From: Astropecten irregularis
Lineage: Eukaryota; Echinodermata; Asteroidea; Paxillosida; Astropectinidae
Direction: 5' to 3'
Length of the DNA: 64,000 nucleotides
Assembly (NCBI GenBank): GCA_963971285.1
Contig: OZ020260.1
Location: forward strand, 10,574,798-10,638,797
The notes beneath the pieces are model-generated. The model was not told where the DNA came from, ran no database searches, and saw only the letters and a program-made list of their open reading frames with translations. The first letter of the stretch is position 1. Each line of letters starts with the position of its first letter. Below are positions 40,901 to 55,900 of the stretch, piece by piece. A program made the position numbers and the translations under genes.

Positions 40901-43900
40901 GCAGGTTAATTTGTTTGCAATTGGACACCGGACGTAGGAGAGCAACTTTATTCAGACAACACTTTTTCTTGCTGGAAAACTCCAGTGCGATTTTAGTGCT
41001 GGGATTTTCATCCGGATATAATTAAGCAACCGGGTTTAATTATCCAAGCACTAGTGCAATATTGAATACGTAATCACTAAAATCAATATCTGTTTCTGTT
41101 TTCTGCTGTACAATTATTGCACCAGAAAAGCATCAAAGCTAAAGATGAAGTTAGCTGATATTATTTCAAGACTCGGTCATTGGCAATATCAAGACCAATC
41201 ATCACCCTGCAGCGAAAGCATTCTTTGCAGTGACAGGTGTCAGAGAAAACCGCATGGTGTAGTTGGCAGATTTCCCCTACAACCATTAAAGTCACGTCCA
41301 ATCAGGCGTGGTTTGAAGCCCCGGGAACTCCCAAAGATCCCTCCTGGTCGGGTGAACTGGGCAATCTCGTAGCAGCAGGACATGCTGTGACTGCAAAATA
41401 CCCTACAAGCTACTGTACATGTACCTCAAGTGCAAGATTAATCTGTGATCTCCCAAAATCTGCCCATGTTACACAACTTTTAAGGCAATTACACTGGCTG
41501 CCCATACGCCGAAGAATCAATTTTAAGATACTGACGTTAGTCTTTAAACGGGTAGTATCATACTTCGGTTTTTGTCAAAGAAGTACAGATTCATGGGCAA
41601 AAATATCAAGGACGATACAGTAATAGTCATCTGTGAAAATTTCAGTCCCATACGGTGCCTTCTTTTTGAGAAAATCATGAAAAACAGCCACAGTATTTCT
41701 TTAGTCTTTTCTCTTTTATTTTTGATCTTTTAAAAGATCAAAAAGATTTTCGGTCGTTGTTTTGTTTTATTTATTTCTGGATAAATACACCATTTCAGGC
41801 AGACAAATTTTAACGGTACGTTTTTATCACCACCATCTTCCGTAAGTGTAAGTTATAAGTAAATCTGTAAACATTTCTCTTTTGGTTTCTTACCAAAGTA
41901 TGATACTACCTTTAAAGTGCAGTGGAATAACATACATAGTTTCTGCGCTATATAAATGATTTATTATTATTATTAAGTAGAAATATCATCTTGGGACAAC
42001 ATCTACAATATCTTGAATGATATCACTACACTACAAGATTTCATTCATGGACAGCTATGAGATAAATATCACAGTAAAACTTAAATTACTATCTTGAACA
42101 GGAAACCTATGACATGGTCTACTTCAACTCTTTCTTACGAGAATTTCTCCCACAAAAGGAAGGAATTTGACCTGTTATCTTCTCTAATACAGTATCAAAA
42201 GGCACATTCCAAAAACACGTTCCTTAAGTACTAACTTCTTAGGGACGAGAAGACCTACAAGTACAAGACAGTGGAAACTAGATTCAGTCTTCTTCACCAG
42301 CAACAAAATACATACCAGTAACCTAGACTAACCTCCCTGCTAGTACTACCACTATCATGACATACGTTCTGCTCAACCATTCATGACATGAGTATTGTAG
42401 CTTGTCGGCCAGGGATTTCTCCAACAATAGACGTAGGAATGCAGACCGAGTCTAAGGAGCGAAAACGAGCGGCCGAAAGCCTCAACTGAAAAGATTCTTC
42501 GTGAGTGGCTTAAGGAACATGAAGAATCCGAGACAGTTTGCTGTCAACAATCTCTGTGGTTCTTTATGGGGGGAACAGCAAACAAACAACATTGATGGTA
42601 GTTTACTTTAGGAATTAGAGCTAATTGAAATTTGTTTGCGGTTTGGTGGCAAGTAATTTGAGCAATTATCTAACAAGTGTCAAATACCTGAAGTTGAAAG
42701 ACCTGTGGATCTGAAGCTGTTATCTTGAAAACAGTCTACAAACTATTTAACTCCTTCCTCCATGATTTCATTGAGATTGTTAGCTCAGTTGTTTGGTCTT
42801 GTAGTGTCCGGTTTTGCAACAAGCTTCAGAATCTAGAGGCCTTTTCACACTGTCTCCATTTCGATTCGTGTTGAAACCAACCCGGATCCGTCCCAGTTCA
42901 GCCCGGCAAGTTTTTGAACCGGATCGAAGAGACGCAACATTCACAATACGTTTATGGTGAAGCCGCTCATACAACACAGATCACGCAACACACAGCGCAA
43001 AATGCAGTTTGGAACCGGGTTGAGATTTTCAACCCTGCTCCCTACCAGGGTTGATTTCGATCCGGCTAGGCCGTCCAACCCAGGTTGGCTTGGGGCTGAA
43101 AATGTTCAAGTGTGAAAAGGGTTGACAAAAATCTCGGAGTTTGATCCGGTTCCAACCCCGAGATTTTGGATAGTGTGAAAAGGCCTTAGCAGCATCTAGC
43201 AGGTTTTGCAAACCACCACAAATTTTGGGGCAGAATCACAGTTTAATTTGTTTCTCCAATAGGGCTCCGCGCTTGAGCTATTTATAGAATACATCCTTTG
43301 ACATCGACAGCTTGATACCCTTTTCACACTACAAAATCTCCGGGTTATCTCGGGGTTAGAAGCAAATCTTAACCCCGAGATACCCCGGGTTAAAGTAGTT
43401 GCTATGGCGCATTCACACTACACTGTTTCCGCCCCGGGTTAAGGAAAAATAAATGGCCGTTACCCCGGGGTTCGTTAACCCTGCTCACGACCAGGGTTAA
43501 GGATGGCAATCTCGGGGTTAACGGCATAGCCCCGGGGTTAGTATTGTAGTGTGAAACTGAGCAGGGTTACAGTTTCGAGGTTAAGGCGGACAAAACATTG
43601 CGTAATGACGTTCCCCTTTTCGATCTTGCTCACTTTCATGTTACAAGTGCTACACGCTTGCGTAACCCAAAAAGCACGGTCGCCGTCGTTGCTACTAACT
43701 TGAGAAAATCAAAACAGACAGACCTCTGCCTAATTCTTGCCTGATGATACGTTTCCTTCACGACATCATCAAAAGAACTGCGACTATAACGCTTCCATGT
43801 CGCCCGACACCATTTTCAGCTAGAGCTTGCTTGTACACACAAATGTATACGAACGACGCGACCGTCGGATATGATTGTAAAAGCATTGCTGGACCAGCCA

Positions 43901-46900
43901 GCGCACTCTGAAAGTCGTGCTGTGCGGAAACCCTGCTTGTAGTGTGAATGTGCATGGCGTTAACCCGGGGCAGTGTAGCCCCGGGTTTATAAAAACTCCG
44001 GGTTAATGAAACAAGTGGGAACGCAACTCAGGGTTAATTAACCCCGGGGTAAGAAAATTTTAACCCGGGGCAGCAAATCTCGGGGTTAAGCAATTTGTAG
44101 TGTGAAAAGGGTAATAGTTACCCGGATGTTCGGATAAGGCCCTCAGCAACCGACTGTAGAATGCCCAAACTTTGGGTCGGGATTTTTTTTTTTTTTTTTG
44201 AGTCCTAAAGTATAAAAACTCACAATTTTTGACAGAAAATGTAAGACTTAGTAGTAATATAGTAATATTGGATATACTGAAAGAACTTTTCTCTTTTAAT
44301 GTTGTGTCATTTTATATATTTCATATTTTATATATGTATATGAACGACACAGTATAATAAAATAATGTTAGAAAATCGGCCAAAAAAATAAATAAATAAA
44401 TCGACCAACCGACCCAAAATTTAAATTTTTCCACTTGAGGGCAACACAACAATTTTTTTTGTTCGGCCTAAACATCACAACATTTACGTGTAAATTAATG
44501 GGGCCACGTGGAATTTGTTTGTCAGAATTTCTGAATGTGACGTCACGAGCAGAGCCCTATTCGTCAAAGTTTTCATGAAGACATGAATTTGGCAAAAATC
44601 AATATTTTTTTTTCGAAAATCTTTTTTTGTTTTGGTCAAAATTGATTTAGGGTATTGTAACAGATATCTTGGGGAAATTATTTTGTCAAATTCAGATGAA
44701 ATCAATGAGATCATGAAAACCAATATAAGGACAAATGCCACCTCCATAATATGTGCTATTTAATGAAGGGGCGAATTTGTGTGTGTTTGTATGGGGAGAT
44801 TTTTGAATCATTGCCAATTTGTCCGGAAAAAGAAATCACTTGTGGATTTTTAAGTTTTCACGAAGGGGTGAATATCTTTGTTATTCAATTACTCCTCAAT
44901 CAAAAGGTCTATCAGTATCAAATCTTTGTACATCGTGGAAGTGAAAGTCTTCAGCTTGAAACTGGTATAAAAAATTCATCAACATGTCCTCTATAAGTGG
45001 GCGAAATATTCAATTCAAAAAGTAAGGTTCTCTAACCTATTTTTCAATGCCCTGTGGGCAAAATACCGTTCGTGAAAAATAGTGACAAATTTATGACCAA
45101 GAGACTGGTATGAAAATCTAACCAGTGCAGCTACAAAAAGACACTTAAAGGGAGCATATAGGATTTGCAAAGATGTGCGTTTTTGCTGCATTTGGTACTT
45201 AAACAGAAGTGAAGATCTTTTACTTCCTTACAGACATTGTTTCATGTACCTTTTTATGCTTTGTTCATCTGGATAGCAGAAATACGGCCGAAATAATCTT
45301 GCCCCCTTCCGAATCCTTCACGGTTACACCAAGCTTTCGAAATGCTACTAAATAATTCGGACAAACGATCTTTTTAAAAACACTAAATTGTGATTTCCTT
45401 GAAAACCCCAGCATTTGATGAACCAAGATTTCCCATGGTGACTGTTGCATTGTTTAGGAACTATTGAGTCCATTTTCTGTTTCAAACTCAACAAATCTTT
45501 TTTGGAGGCCTTACAAATCCTGTACGCTGCCTTTTATAACTTTGCTTATAATATGATGAGAATTCAAGACTCTTGGCAAAAACCTGGAAAGTGACGGAGC
45601 CAGATGAAAAAAAAGAAGAGATTGCCCAATTTGTGAACTACCCATATGATCACACTGTCAGATGTATTATTGCAGTACCTTGAGATTTGAGGCACCAGTG
45701 CAGGATACCCAATACCCTGCCAAATAGCTTCCCAACTGCTGGGGCCCTATGAGAACTGGTTGCTAGGGATCAAGTGCGTGACCTCTGAGGTCAGCTGAGA
45801 GGTCAACTAATGTTTCACGTCTCCCAGGAGACCACATGAACCTTGTTTGAACAGGGCTTTGATGGGGTTTTAAATGCTACAATCAAATTTCTCCTTGGGA
45901 AGTCTGAGTTTTGGGGTAGGGCTAAATGCCAGGAGTTTTGGGAGACTGTTGTTTTTTGTGCGTGAATTTGAGGGAAACATTAACAGAAGTTCAAGGCAGG
46001 AATAAGTGGCACCTGCTGGTCTCAGTGGAGTTTGTCAATGCTTATTTTCGGAGGTAAATTGATGTTACAGTGTAAATGTGTAGGCCTACAGTTTAAAGGT
46101 ACCATCATACTTTGGTAGCACAAGCACACCAAAACAGAAATCTGCACATATTTACCTATAACTTACAGGATATAATGATAGTGATGGTAAAAATATACCC
46201 TTAAAATTGTTCTGCCTGAAATTATCCAGAAAAGAGTGAAACCAAAAACCAACATCTCAGATAAAAAACTTCTGTGAACAGATCTGAAAGTAATTTGAGT
46301 ATTTTCAGTGTTTTCTCAAAAAGTGGGCATCTTATGAGACTGTGAAATTTAAAAAGTGGGCACCGTATGGGACTGGAAATTTGAAATTTCACAGATAACT
46401 GTTAATACTTAATCCTTCTTGAAACATGTATTTCTGCCAATGTATCTGCATTTCTGTGGCAAAAACCAAAGTATGAAATGAAGTTGCCTTTAAAAAATAA
46501 CTGCTGAATCAAACAAGTTGAACAACAAAATCCCAGTGGACGTTGTTGCATTTAGCAGGGAGCTCCCACTTGTGTTAAATTCATCAGACCAGTGAAGTGA
46601 CATAAATTAGGCATATTTTGATTTGGTTGGCAAGCCAATTATGGAGCTTACTTAAAGGTACTATCATACTTTGGTACCAAACCAAAACAGAAATCTTCAC
46701 AGATTTACCTATAACTTACAGGGTATAAAGATGGTGATGGTAGAAACATACTGTTTAAAAAATGTTTCTGTCTGAAATGCCGTATTTATGAAGAAAAGAG
46801 TAAACCCAATTACCCAAAACAATCTTTTAAAGATCAAAAATAAAAGTGAAAAGATGTTTAAAATACCGTGGGCATTTTCACTGTTTTATCAAAAAGTGGG

Positions 46901-49900
46901 CACCATATGGGACTGAACATTTCACAGATGATCGACTGTTACTGTAATTACTGTATCTTCCTTGATATTTTTGCTCATGAATCTGCATTTTTTTGACAAA
47001 AACCAAAGTATGGCATTAACTTTAGTACATGTGTAGGCCTAGTCCCTGCCTATCCATGTTTTTATAACTTTAAGAACCAATCACTGAATCGTTATCACGT
47101 GAAAATCTTAAATCTAGCATTTTCTGTTACTTGACGCAGTAATAAAAGCAACGTACTGCACACACCACTGACATTAGGTTTTTCTGTGAAACAACCTGTT
47201 TCTATATTTTTGATCAAGGACTTGAAATCTTTTTAACCAAGCAACTGGATAACATAGTACTTGTCCAGAAACCTAAATAGCAATGTATAGGCTTACCAGT
47301 TCCCTTATTCACATTTTAGGGCAGTGATGGGCTTAGCATGTTACTGTTAGTAGTGTACCACTTGCTGGGAAAATCAACATACATGTTTGTATCCAAAGGG
47401 GATCCCCCATTGATACTTGAGTATACATATAATGTAGGTCTAGGCCTAGCAGTGGGTTACCTTCAAGGTACAACGTACTACGATACTACATGTGGCATTC
47501 CATTCAAGTCACCAATGAAAAGTTAACCTTGCCCATTTGCCAAGAAAATCCTTGGGAATAATTTTCAACCTAGATATAAAATGATCCTTGGGATATAGGG
47601 CCTAGAGGTATGTGTATGGTTTCATGGCTTCTGACTGCCAAACGAATAAAGATAATGGACTATTAGGGACACCACCAACATAGGGCTGGGTAGCTCAGTT
47701 GATAAGAGTGCCTGTAAGGTATTCAGGAGGTCGCCAGTTCGAATCCTACTCCAGTACATTTTTCTTTGTTCACCTTTCAATAGATATTCTAAACTTGTTT
47801 GCTGTGCAATAACAGACATCATTCCTATGATAATTCTTTTTATATATAGGCCTTTTTGTTTGCTTGTTTGTTTGTTTATTAGTTTTGTTTATCACTACTT
47901 TTTTATGGGTAGACTTTCATCATTACAAAATGATCACGCGAAATGCAATTATTTCCAACCTTGGAAGAAGTAAGGTCCTCCAAAGGCCATTGCCTTTTAA
48001 CTTCAAGCAATAACTTTAATTTCAGAACTAACTTTTTTCAAGGCAAGTTTATTTATAAACATGGTGCACTGTACTTTGTGAAGGTACACCACGCAATGTA
48101 GCTAAGTTTGTAGAAGCCTTGGCATTTGATGTTTAAAACATACAATATACCATGTGTAGGTGCCATTCTGTTTTTATTTCTGCCAATAAACATGACTTTT
48201 TATGAATATTGATGATTTTTGGTCGGGAAATAGATAATATGCAAATTAGGCTTGCCCTTCACCGATGTGGATGAGCACTGTATAATCAGTGCTTGTGAGA
48301 GCACGTGAGAAAAAATCACATGCTTGCTCAGGTGGGATTCGAACATGACATTTTAGTTGCTAGATTTGTGGGAGTTTTAGTATATAGTTTTATGGTTTTA
48401 AAAGTATAGGCCCTATTGTTTTCCTTGTATACAGAGAGTGACTGAAAGCTTTCATACTATATGTATCCTATTTACTACTACTTAAAGATACAGTACAGGA
48501 TTAGTAACATACCCAAACAGATTTACATATAACTTTCAGGGTATGAAGATGGTGCTGGTAGAAACATATTGTTGACACATTACAGGCTGAAATGCTGTAT
48601 TTATCCAGGAATTGGCCAAACAAAGATTGAAACAGTTAAAGTTGATTTCAGTGTAAGATCTTAAGGTTCAAAACCATTCTTTAGACTTTATGTTTTGTAA
48701 GAAAAATTGAGTCAGGTTTTCACTATTTTTCTTGTGACTCAGATGTCTGATTGAGCTCAAATGTTCACAGGTTCATTATTTCATGTATGCTGGATCAGAC
48801 AAAGTGTGAGTACTGCTCTGTGACCTTAACCAATCATGTATTATACCTTTAAAACTAATTGGACTGAAAACGACTTTACCATAATGTAGGAGCCTACATG
48901 TCATTCATTATGGGGGTTTTCGAAATGGAGGCTTAGGCTCGGGCTCAGGCTCCAGCTCTGACATCCATATGCTGAAAATATAGGTTGTGGTTTTTCATTG
49001 AAGCTGAAGCTCTGTTTTCCTTTACAAACTAGAGAATCTACTTCAGAACCGCAGCCAAAAGTCTCAATTTTGATGCCCGTTTTTTTGGAATGGATTCATG
49101 AAATGGAGCCTGAGCCTGAAACGGAGCCTGAGCCTCCGTTTCGAAAACGCCCTATGTTCACCACGTAAAGCTTCAAATTTCATTCACTGGGAATGACTGT
49201 CCCCAATCCCAGCCAGCAGTATAAATCAAAGAATTTCTACCTCTGTGATACAAGCCGACCTTGCTTGCTTCCAGACATTGAGGGTTAAATGCCTTTCCTG
49301 TCTGTCCATTACATTGCACAAGTGGCAGCCATTCATTTCTGGCCTTGCTGGCATATGAAGCAAGTGACTACACTCTCTTCATGGAATATCTCCCTGATTC
49401 TCTGGGTTTTAAAGGTAGTATCATACTTTGGTAAGAAACCAAAATAGAAATGTTCACAGATTTACCTATAACTTACAGGGTATGAAGATGGTGGTGGTAG
49501 AAACATACCGTTAAACTTTTTCCACCTGAAATAAGGCCTTTTCCCACTTGACCAATCTCGGGGGTGGCCCCGGGGTGACGCAGGGATGAAAATAAGCCAC
49601 GATTCCCACTTGAAATGTTCACCCCTCCGTCACCCCCGAGCCACCCCCGAGCCACCCCCGAGATTGCCTTATCTCCGGGGTTAGTTCAACCCTGCTCGGG
49701 ACCAGGGTTGAAATTTTCACCCCGGGGTGGCGCCGGGGTGAGTTCGCCCCGGGGATGAGCGCTCTAGTGGGAAAAGGCCTAGTGTATTTATCCAGAAATT
49801 AGTAACACAATGACCGAACATCTTTTTGATCTTTTAAAAGATAAAAAATAAAAGAGAAAAGACTTAAGAAATACCGTGGTTGTTTTTCACTGTTTTCTTA

Positions 49901-52900
49901 AAAAGTGGGCACCGTATGGTACTGAAATTTTCACAGATGTATCTGTCTTGATATCTTTGCCCATGAATATGTATTTCTTTGATAAAAACCAAAGTATGAT
50001 ATTACCTTTAAGGACTACAGGTTGTTAAAACCTGCCAAATGCTGGTATTTGTCTGGTTTATATCCCTAGCCTTATCACACAGGAGAGATAAGATATTCCC
50101 AGATGTACATGTAACACTTCAAGTCTACAACAAATTCATAACCAATTTTGATTTAGTAGAAAAAGGTTCATGCATGAGCAAACAATTGCATAACTTAATT
50201 TCATTTCATACTTTGGTTTTTGTCAAAGAAATTCATGGGCAAAAATATCAAGGAGGATACAGTAACAGTCATCTGTGAAATTCCCCTCCCAGACGGTGCC
50301 CACTTTTTGAGAACATTGGAGACAAACACCTACATGTACAACAGTATTTTAAATCTTTTCACTAAATTATGTTTGATCTTCCAAAGATCAAAATTGTTTT
50401 TCGGTCATTGGTTTTAATCTTTTCTGGATAAATACAGCATTTCAGGCAGAAAAATGTTAACACTGTAGGCCTACATGTACCCTGTACCTGTAACTATTGG
50501 TTTTTTCTGTGAAGATTTCTGTTTGGTCTGCTACCAAAGTATGAATGATAGTACCTCTAAAGGTAAAAGTGGAATTGATAACTGTTAATTATAGATTACA
50601 GATGTCTTGGCTTTCAAGATGTAATTCAAAAATATCAATGTTGTTTTGGTTTGGTGTGTGGCTGTAGGCTTGGCCACCAATATGAAAACAAAAATCCCAA
50701 ACAAAAAAGTGTTCAATGAAACAAACAAGACACTGCTTTTGCTACATGTGCTAAGTCTGAATTGAAACAAAAATGAGACCTGTATTTTAGGAGATGTTTA
50801 TACCAGAAGTCAAAGGTCATTCAACCACCAAGGCTTAGGGCTTGGGCCAGACTTGTCTCAGCAACCCTCTACCACATGTCCCATGTATTTCCCCTCTGAC
50901 TAGACCCTAAAAGCTGTGAATGATACAAGCAACAGACCTTGCCCCCAACCTGGTGGAATGACCCCCCTCAGAAACATGTGAACCCTAAATGTTTCACTTC
51001 TCAAATGCTGATCAGAATGCAATCTGCCGTAACAAAACAGATTGCTGAGTTCACAGGTGTAGGCCTATACAGTGAGGCAAATCAGACATCTTGTCAACTT
51101 GGAAAGACCATGGAGGAATAAGAAAGGAAAGGAAAGACATCTCTAAGGTGTTAGGGGCGTTTTCGAAACGGAGGCTCAGGCTCCGTTTCAGGCTCCAGCT
51201 CCATTTCGTGAATCCATTCTAAAACAACGGGCATCAAAATACAGACTTTTGGCTGCGGTTCTGAAGTATATTCTCTAGTATGAAAAGGAAAACAGAGCTT
51301 CAGCTTCAATTAAAAACCACAACCTATATTTTCAGCATATGGATGACAGAGCTGGAGCCTGAGCCTGGCCCTATGTACCAAGGGAGACAGAACAACCATC
51401 TTGCTGAAGAGGGAGTTCCATTCCTGGTCATTCCCATCTGCTTGTAACAATGCCACATGGAAGGAGTTAACAAAATAACAAAAAGTGACCTGAAATGTTA
51501 TAAATTACGAGCAACTTTAGGTCAGAAATCTCCTAGGGGTCGGCAACTTTACCTTTGGGAGGACGGAAACATCTGGAATAAGTTTATATCGCTGACTGCA
51601 TGCTCTGATTGTTATGATAACTTTATCATTAAAATTCTTGCCAAAGATATTACTGAATCTTGTAACAAGCGAAAATTGACCTACTGCACTGTATCAATGT
51701 ACTGTGATACTACTGTACAATGACCCCAGCCTGTCAAATGAAAGTAAATATGGTTTTAAGGCGCCCTCATTGTATAGAGTGTTTAAGAAAAAAGACTGGA
51801 GGTCAAATTATTGAAATTAATTCTACCACAACCAATCCTGCATGTCTACTGTACAGGCGCGGTTCTAGAGCCAAGATTTTTGGGGGGGCTAGAAGAGCCA
51901 TTATTTTTTAGGGGGGGCTTGAAGACCCAATATTTTGGGTTCTTCTAACACTCGCTTCTGCTATGTCTTATTAGGGGTCGAAAAACATGCACATAGCCTA
52001 CACGACGCGTTTTATGTAATTGGCGCTTAATAACTGAAAAACTCCAGTATTTTCAATAATTGTTTTTTTCAATTGCATTTTTTGGGGGGAGGGGGGGGGG
52101 GGGCTAGACAAAAAAAAAATTGGGGGGGGGGCTACAGCCCCCCTAGTCCCCCCCCCCTTAAAACTGTGCCTGAGTACTGTAAGTTTGGAAATTATGTCAA
52201 CAATTATTTGAGTAACTGCAGTTTTGTGACCATTTAATTACAAACATATGGTGAAAAGGGTGAACTGAACTGTATAGGCCTGGCCCCTATATACAGGGGC
52301 ATACAATAGTGGAGTAGGGGACTACTATACAGAACAGTAAGAGAATGAAGACATTCTTATGATTTTGTTTATTCTATAAAGGAACCAGACTGACAAGCTG
52401 CAGTTGCACAAAAGTAGCACACCGGATGCAAAGGGTGTAGACAAATCAGGGAAAATTCCAGACAAAGTCTGGGAACAAGACATTTACTAGGTCAGGCAAT
52501 CCTTGGCTTGTAGTTGTACATGTATGTCAATGCAATGACAATGCTACGATATCTTGAACTTGTCTTTCATATCTATTGAGTTTTGACCAAGTTCATTGAG
52601 AGGGCGCTCTTTGAGTAGGGAACTTACAAAGCGAAATTCAATCAACATTACAAAATTGAGAATTGAGACACTTATCCACTCCACTCCACTCCATTATCTG
52701 CAAATTATCTCAATTTCAAGTCTAATTTCAACATAATTTGTGATGACACAAGTGCACTTTGTTTCGACCATTTAAACGACCTGTCATTGACATTACCGGT
52801 GTTTAAAGGCCCTTTAAATCATTTGATTATTTCCATTGTCGAGACGATTGTCAACCGAAAGTTTGTCCACTTCCTTAACGTCTGCCAGTCTGTCTGGACG

Positions 52901-55900
52901 TGAATGAGGATGGCTAGACAACATAGATAGGCCTAGATACTGATGTTGAATTGCGATGATATACCAAAAGGATACATGTGTACGTGTACATTGTGCATGA
53001 TAAGAATTAGTACAACTGGGACTGGGAGGGTAATGAGCACTGCCTTGTCACAGACAGACTACAAATCCAAAAAGAATGTCTAAAAGTTGCAATTCCCAAA
53101 CAGAGCCATGCCCAAGAAAGCCAGCATGAACATGCTCCCTATTTGATGTAGCCTAGATACATACACCCTGTATCATCAAGAAGATTTTACAAAAGATTTC
53201 CAATAAATACATCAAATACATCAAATACATCAACACAAACCATCCTCATCCTCAGTTCTCACAGATTATTATATTGAATTACACGTATTGTAAACAGACT
53301 TCACTTTAGTCATTGATTTAAAGGTAGGTCTATAATACTACATGATTGGTAACATACCCAAACAGAAATGTTCAGAGATTTGTGTATAACATTCAGGGTA
53401 TGCAGATGGTGCTGGTAGAAACATACCGTTAAAATATTTCCCCCTGAAATGGTGTCCAGAAATTATTCAAACAAAGACCAAAAACAGTTTTGATCTTGGG
53501 ATAAGATCAAAACCATTCTTTATGTTTTATAAGAAAAATTTAGACAGGTCTTCACTATTTTCTCGGGACTCGAATGTCCGATTGAGCTCAAATTTTTATC
53601 ATTTCATGTACATGTACAGGCTGGATCAGAGTGTGGGTGCTGTCCTGCGACCTTTGCCAATCATGTATTATACCTTTAAGAAAATTATGCCCTATAATGG
53701 TAACACCAGTCACATCTGCAGTGATTATGAAAGTGACATGTGACTGGTATTGCCATGCATGGCATGGCATGGAGTGACCATCTCAATTGAATGACCACCC
53801 CCACATGGTCAAGCAATCTGTTGCTGTTATAGGTCTTGATCCATCTGCCCAATAGACATGTGACTCAATCCAGAAGGTCAACCATTAGGACTTATTCCAA
53901 TCATAGAGCTTTTCAATCTACAAACTTACTGCATGTTATTTTGTCCTTTACTTTGGAGGTTTACTGATGCAACAATGGTCTGGTCTGGTCTTACCATAGA
54001 GCTATATAAAAATTTATTTTGAAATTTAATGTAGTTACATTATTTAGCATTACAGGTAATATCATACTTTGGTTTTTGTCAAAGAAATACAGATTCATGA
54101 GCAAAAATATCAAGGAAGATACAGTAACAGTCATCTGTGAAAATGTCAGGTCCACACGGTACCCACTTTTTGAGAAAACAGTGAAAAATAGCCACAGTAT
54201 TTCTTAAGTCTTTTCTCTTTTATTTTTGATCTTTAAAAGATCAAAAATAATTTTGGTCAAGTTCTGGTTCTACTCTTTTCTGGAGATAAATACATCATTG
54301 AGGCAGAAAAAAATAACGGTAAGTTTTTACCATCACTATCTTTATACCCTGTAAGTTATAGGTAAATCTGTGAACATTTCTGTTTCAGTATGCTATCAAA
54401 GTATGATACTTCATGTAGCTTTAAAAAGAGACATGAAGAAAAAACGTCAGGCCAACCTACAGTAACGTCAGTACTTTATAGTATTTTAAACATATATTTC
54501 TCTGAACGTTGCGCATTCCTCGTCATTTCATAAGGGTTTAACTGCACTTTTTTATTCCTTCTCAAGTCCGGAATGGCAGGGACACTAGATGATAGATCCC
54601 ACTCAAACAGGATATCCTTGGGCTACAGACATGCCATTCAGTAACCAGCAAAGGAAACATTCACTGGCATGGATTAAATAAAATGTGATTATCCGGGGGA
54701 TTAAAGGGATTATCCCTTCTCTATAGTTCTTCCTGGTGAGGTAAATAACCAGCAAGATCTTGGGAGGATGTTTGACAATTGTGGTTTAAGTATGTGGGTG
54801 GTCCAAATGGCAAACAGTTTAACAGTCAAAAGTTGGTGTCTGAAAATGGCCTCCCAACTTCCCCTGTGACAAACTTGTTCTAAGATTTGTTGTGTTCAAT
54901 TTAAGGTTACTGGACCTAATATGTGCAGTTCTCAGTGAATGGTAGCTTTTATTTTGTATCAATCTCATTTTCAATCTCATTTTTCATTATCAATTTCATG
55001 AGATGAGGGCACAGTTGTCAGTTGCTTGCTCCCAATGGAGGGAATATTAAAGATTTTTACATGAATGATGAACGTCAGACTCAAACTATCATTTCAAACT
55101 TTCTGACAATCAAATCCAATCATTCACGTCAATATCTCTCTATCATTTTACCTTCAGGAATGATTTTGTCAATTTTCTTAAAGGTACAGTACAGGATTGG
55201 TAACAAATCAAAACAGAAACACCCAGGCCTAATAATATATGGTAGGGCCTATAAAGATCTAGACAGATAAAAGACAGATAGAAACCCCTGCTGCTAAAAT
55301 ATTTCTACCTGAAATGCTATACATGTGTTTAGAAAAGTATAATTTACGTCTCACCGTGATCAAAAACATTCTTCATGTTAAATAGGAAAAAATTGTAGTT
55401 TTTTTGCTATTTTCTTGTGACTCAGATGTTCGATTGAGCTCAATTTTTCACAGGTGTATCAATTCATGTACATGCTGGATCAGACAAAGCGTGGTACAGT
55501 TCTGTGACCATTACCAATCATGTATTATACCTTTAAATGTGCACCATCTTTTGTCCAATATGTCCAATATTATTCAAATACATTTTTGTGTATTGAAAAA
55601 AGAAGGGCCTGTGTTTTCTACAAAGGGTGTGTAAAAGGTGGGGGGGGGGGGGGGAGTCGGAGCACGAACACTTGCAGCTGTCTAAAATCCATCTTTTTTA
55701 CTGCAACATGCGACAAAATAAAACTTCTACAGGTACATAAAAAAGTGTTCAAGCCTTCGCTATGCCATAATAACACGTTAGGACTGCGTATGACCATGGT
55801 ATGACATAAAACTGCCAATAAATGTCAACCCAAAGTGACCCCTGCTCTTATTGTGTTTTTGTTTGTTTCTTTCACAATTTATTGCAAGATGAATTATGTA

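Larger units (their letters stand above)
43258..44571. mobile_element. MITE family G copy 2, split by two insertions
   Basis: Outer ends CAATAGGGCTCCGCGCTTGA and (inverted) AATAGGGCTCTGCTCGTGAC. Read around two inserts (43318-44111 and about 44134-44463), it follows the inverted sequence of copy 1 at 3476-3648. Confidence 0.82.
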
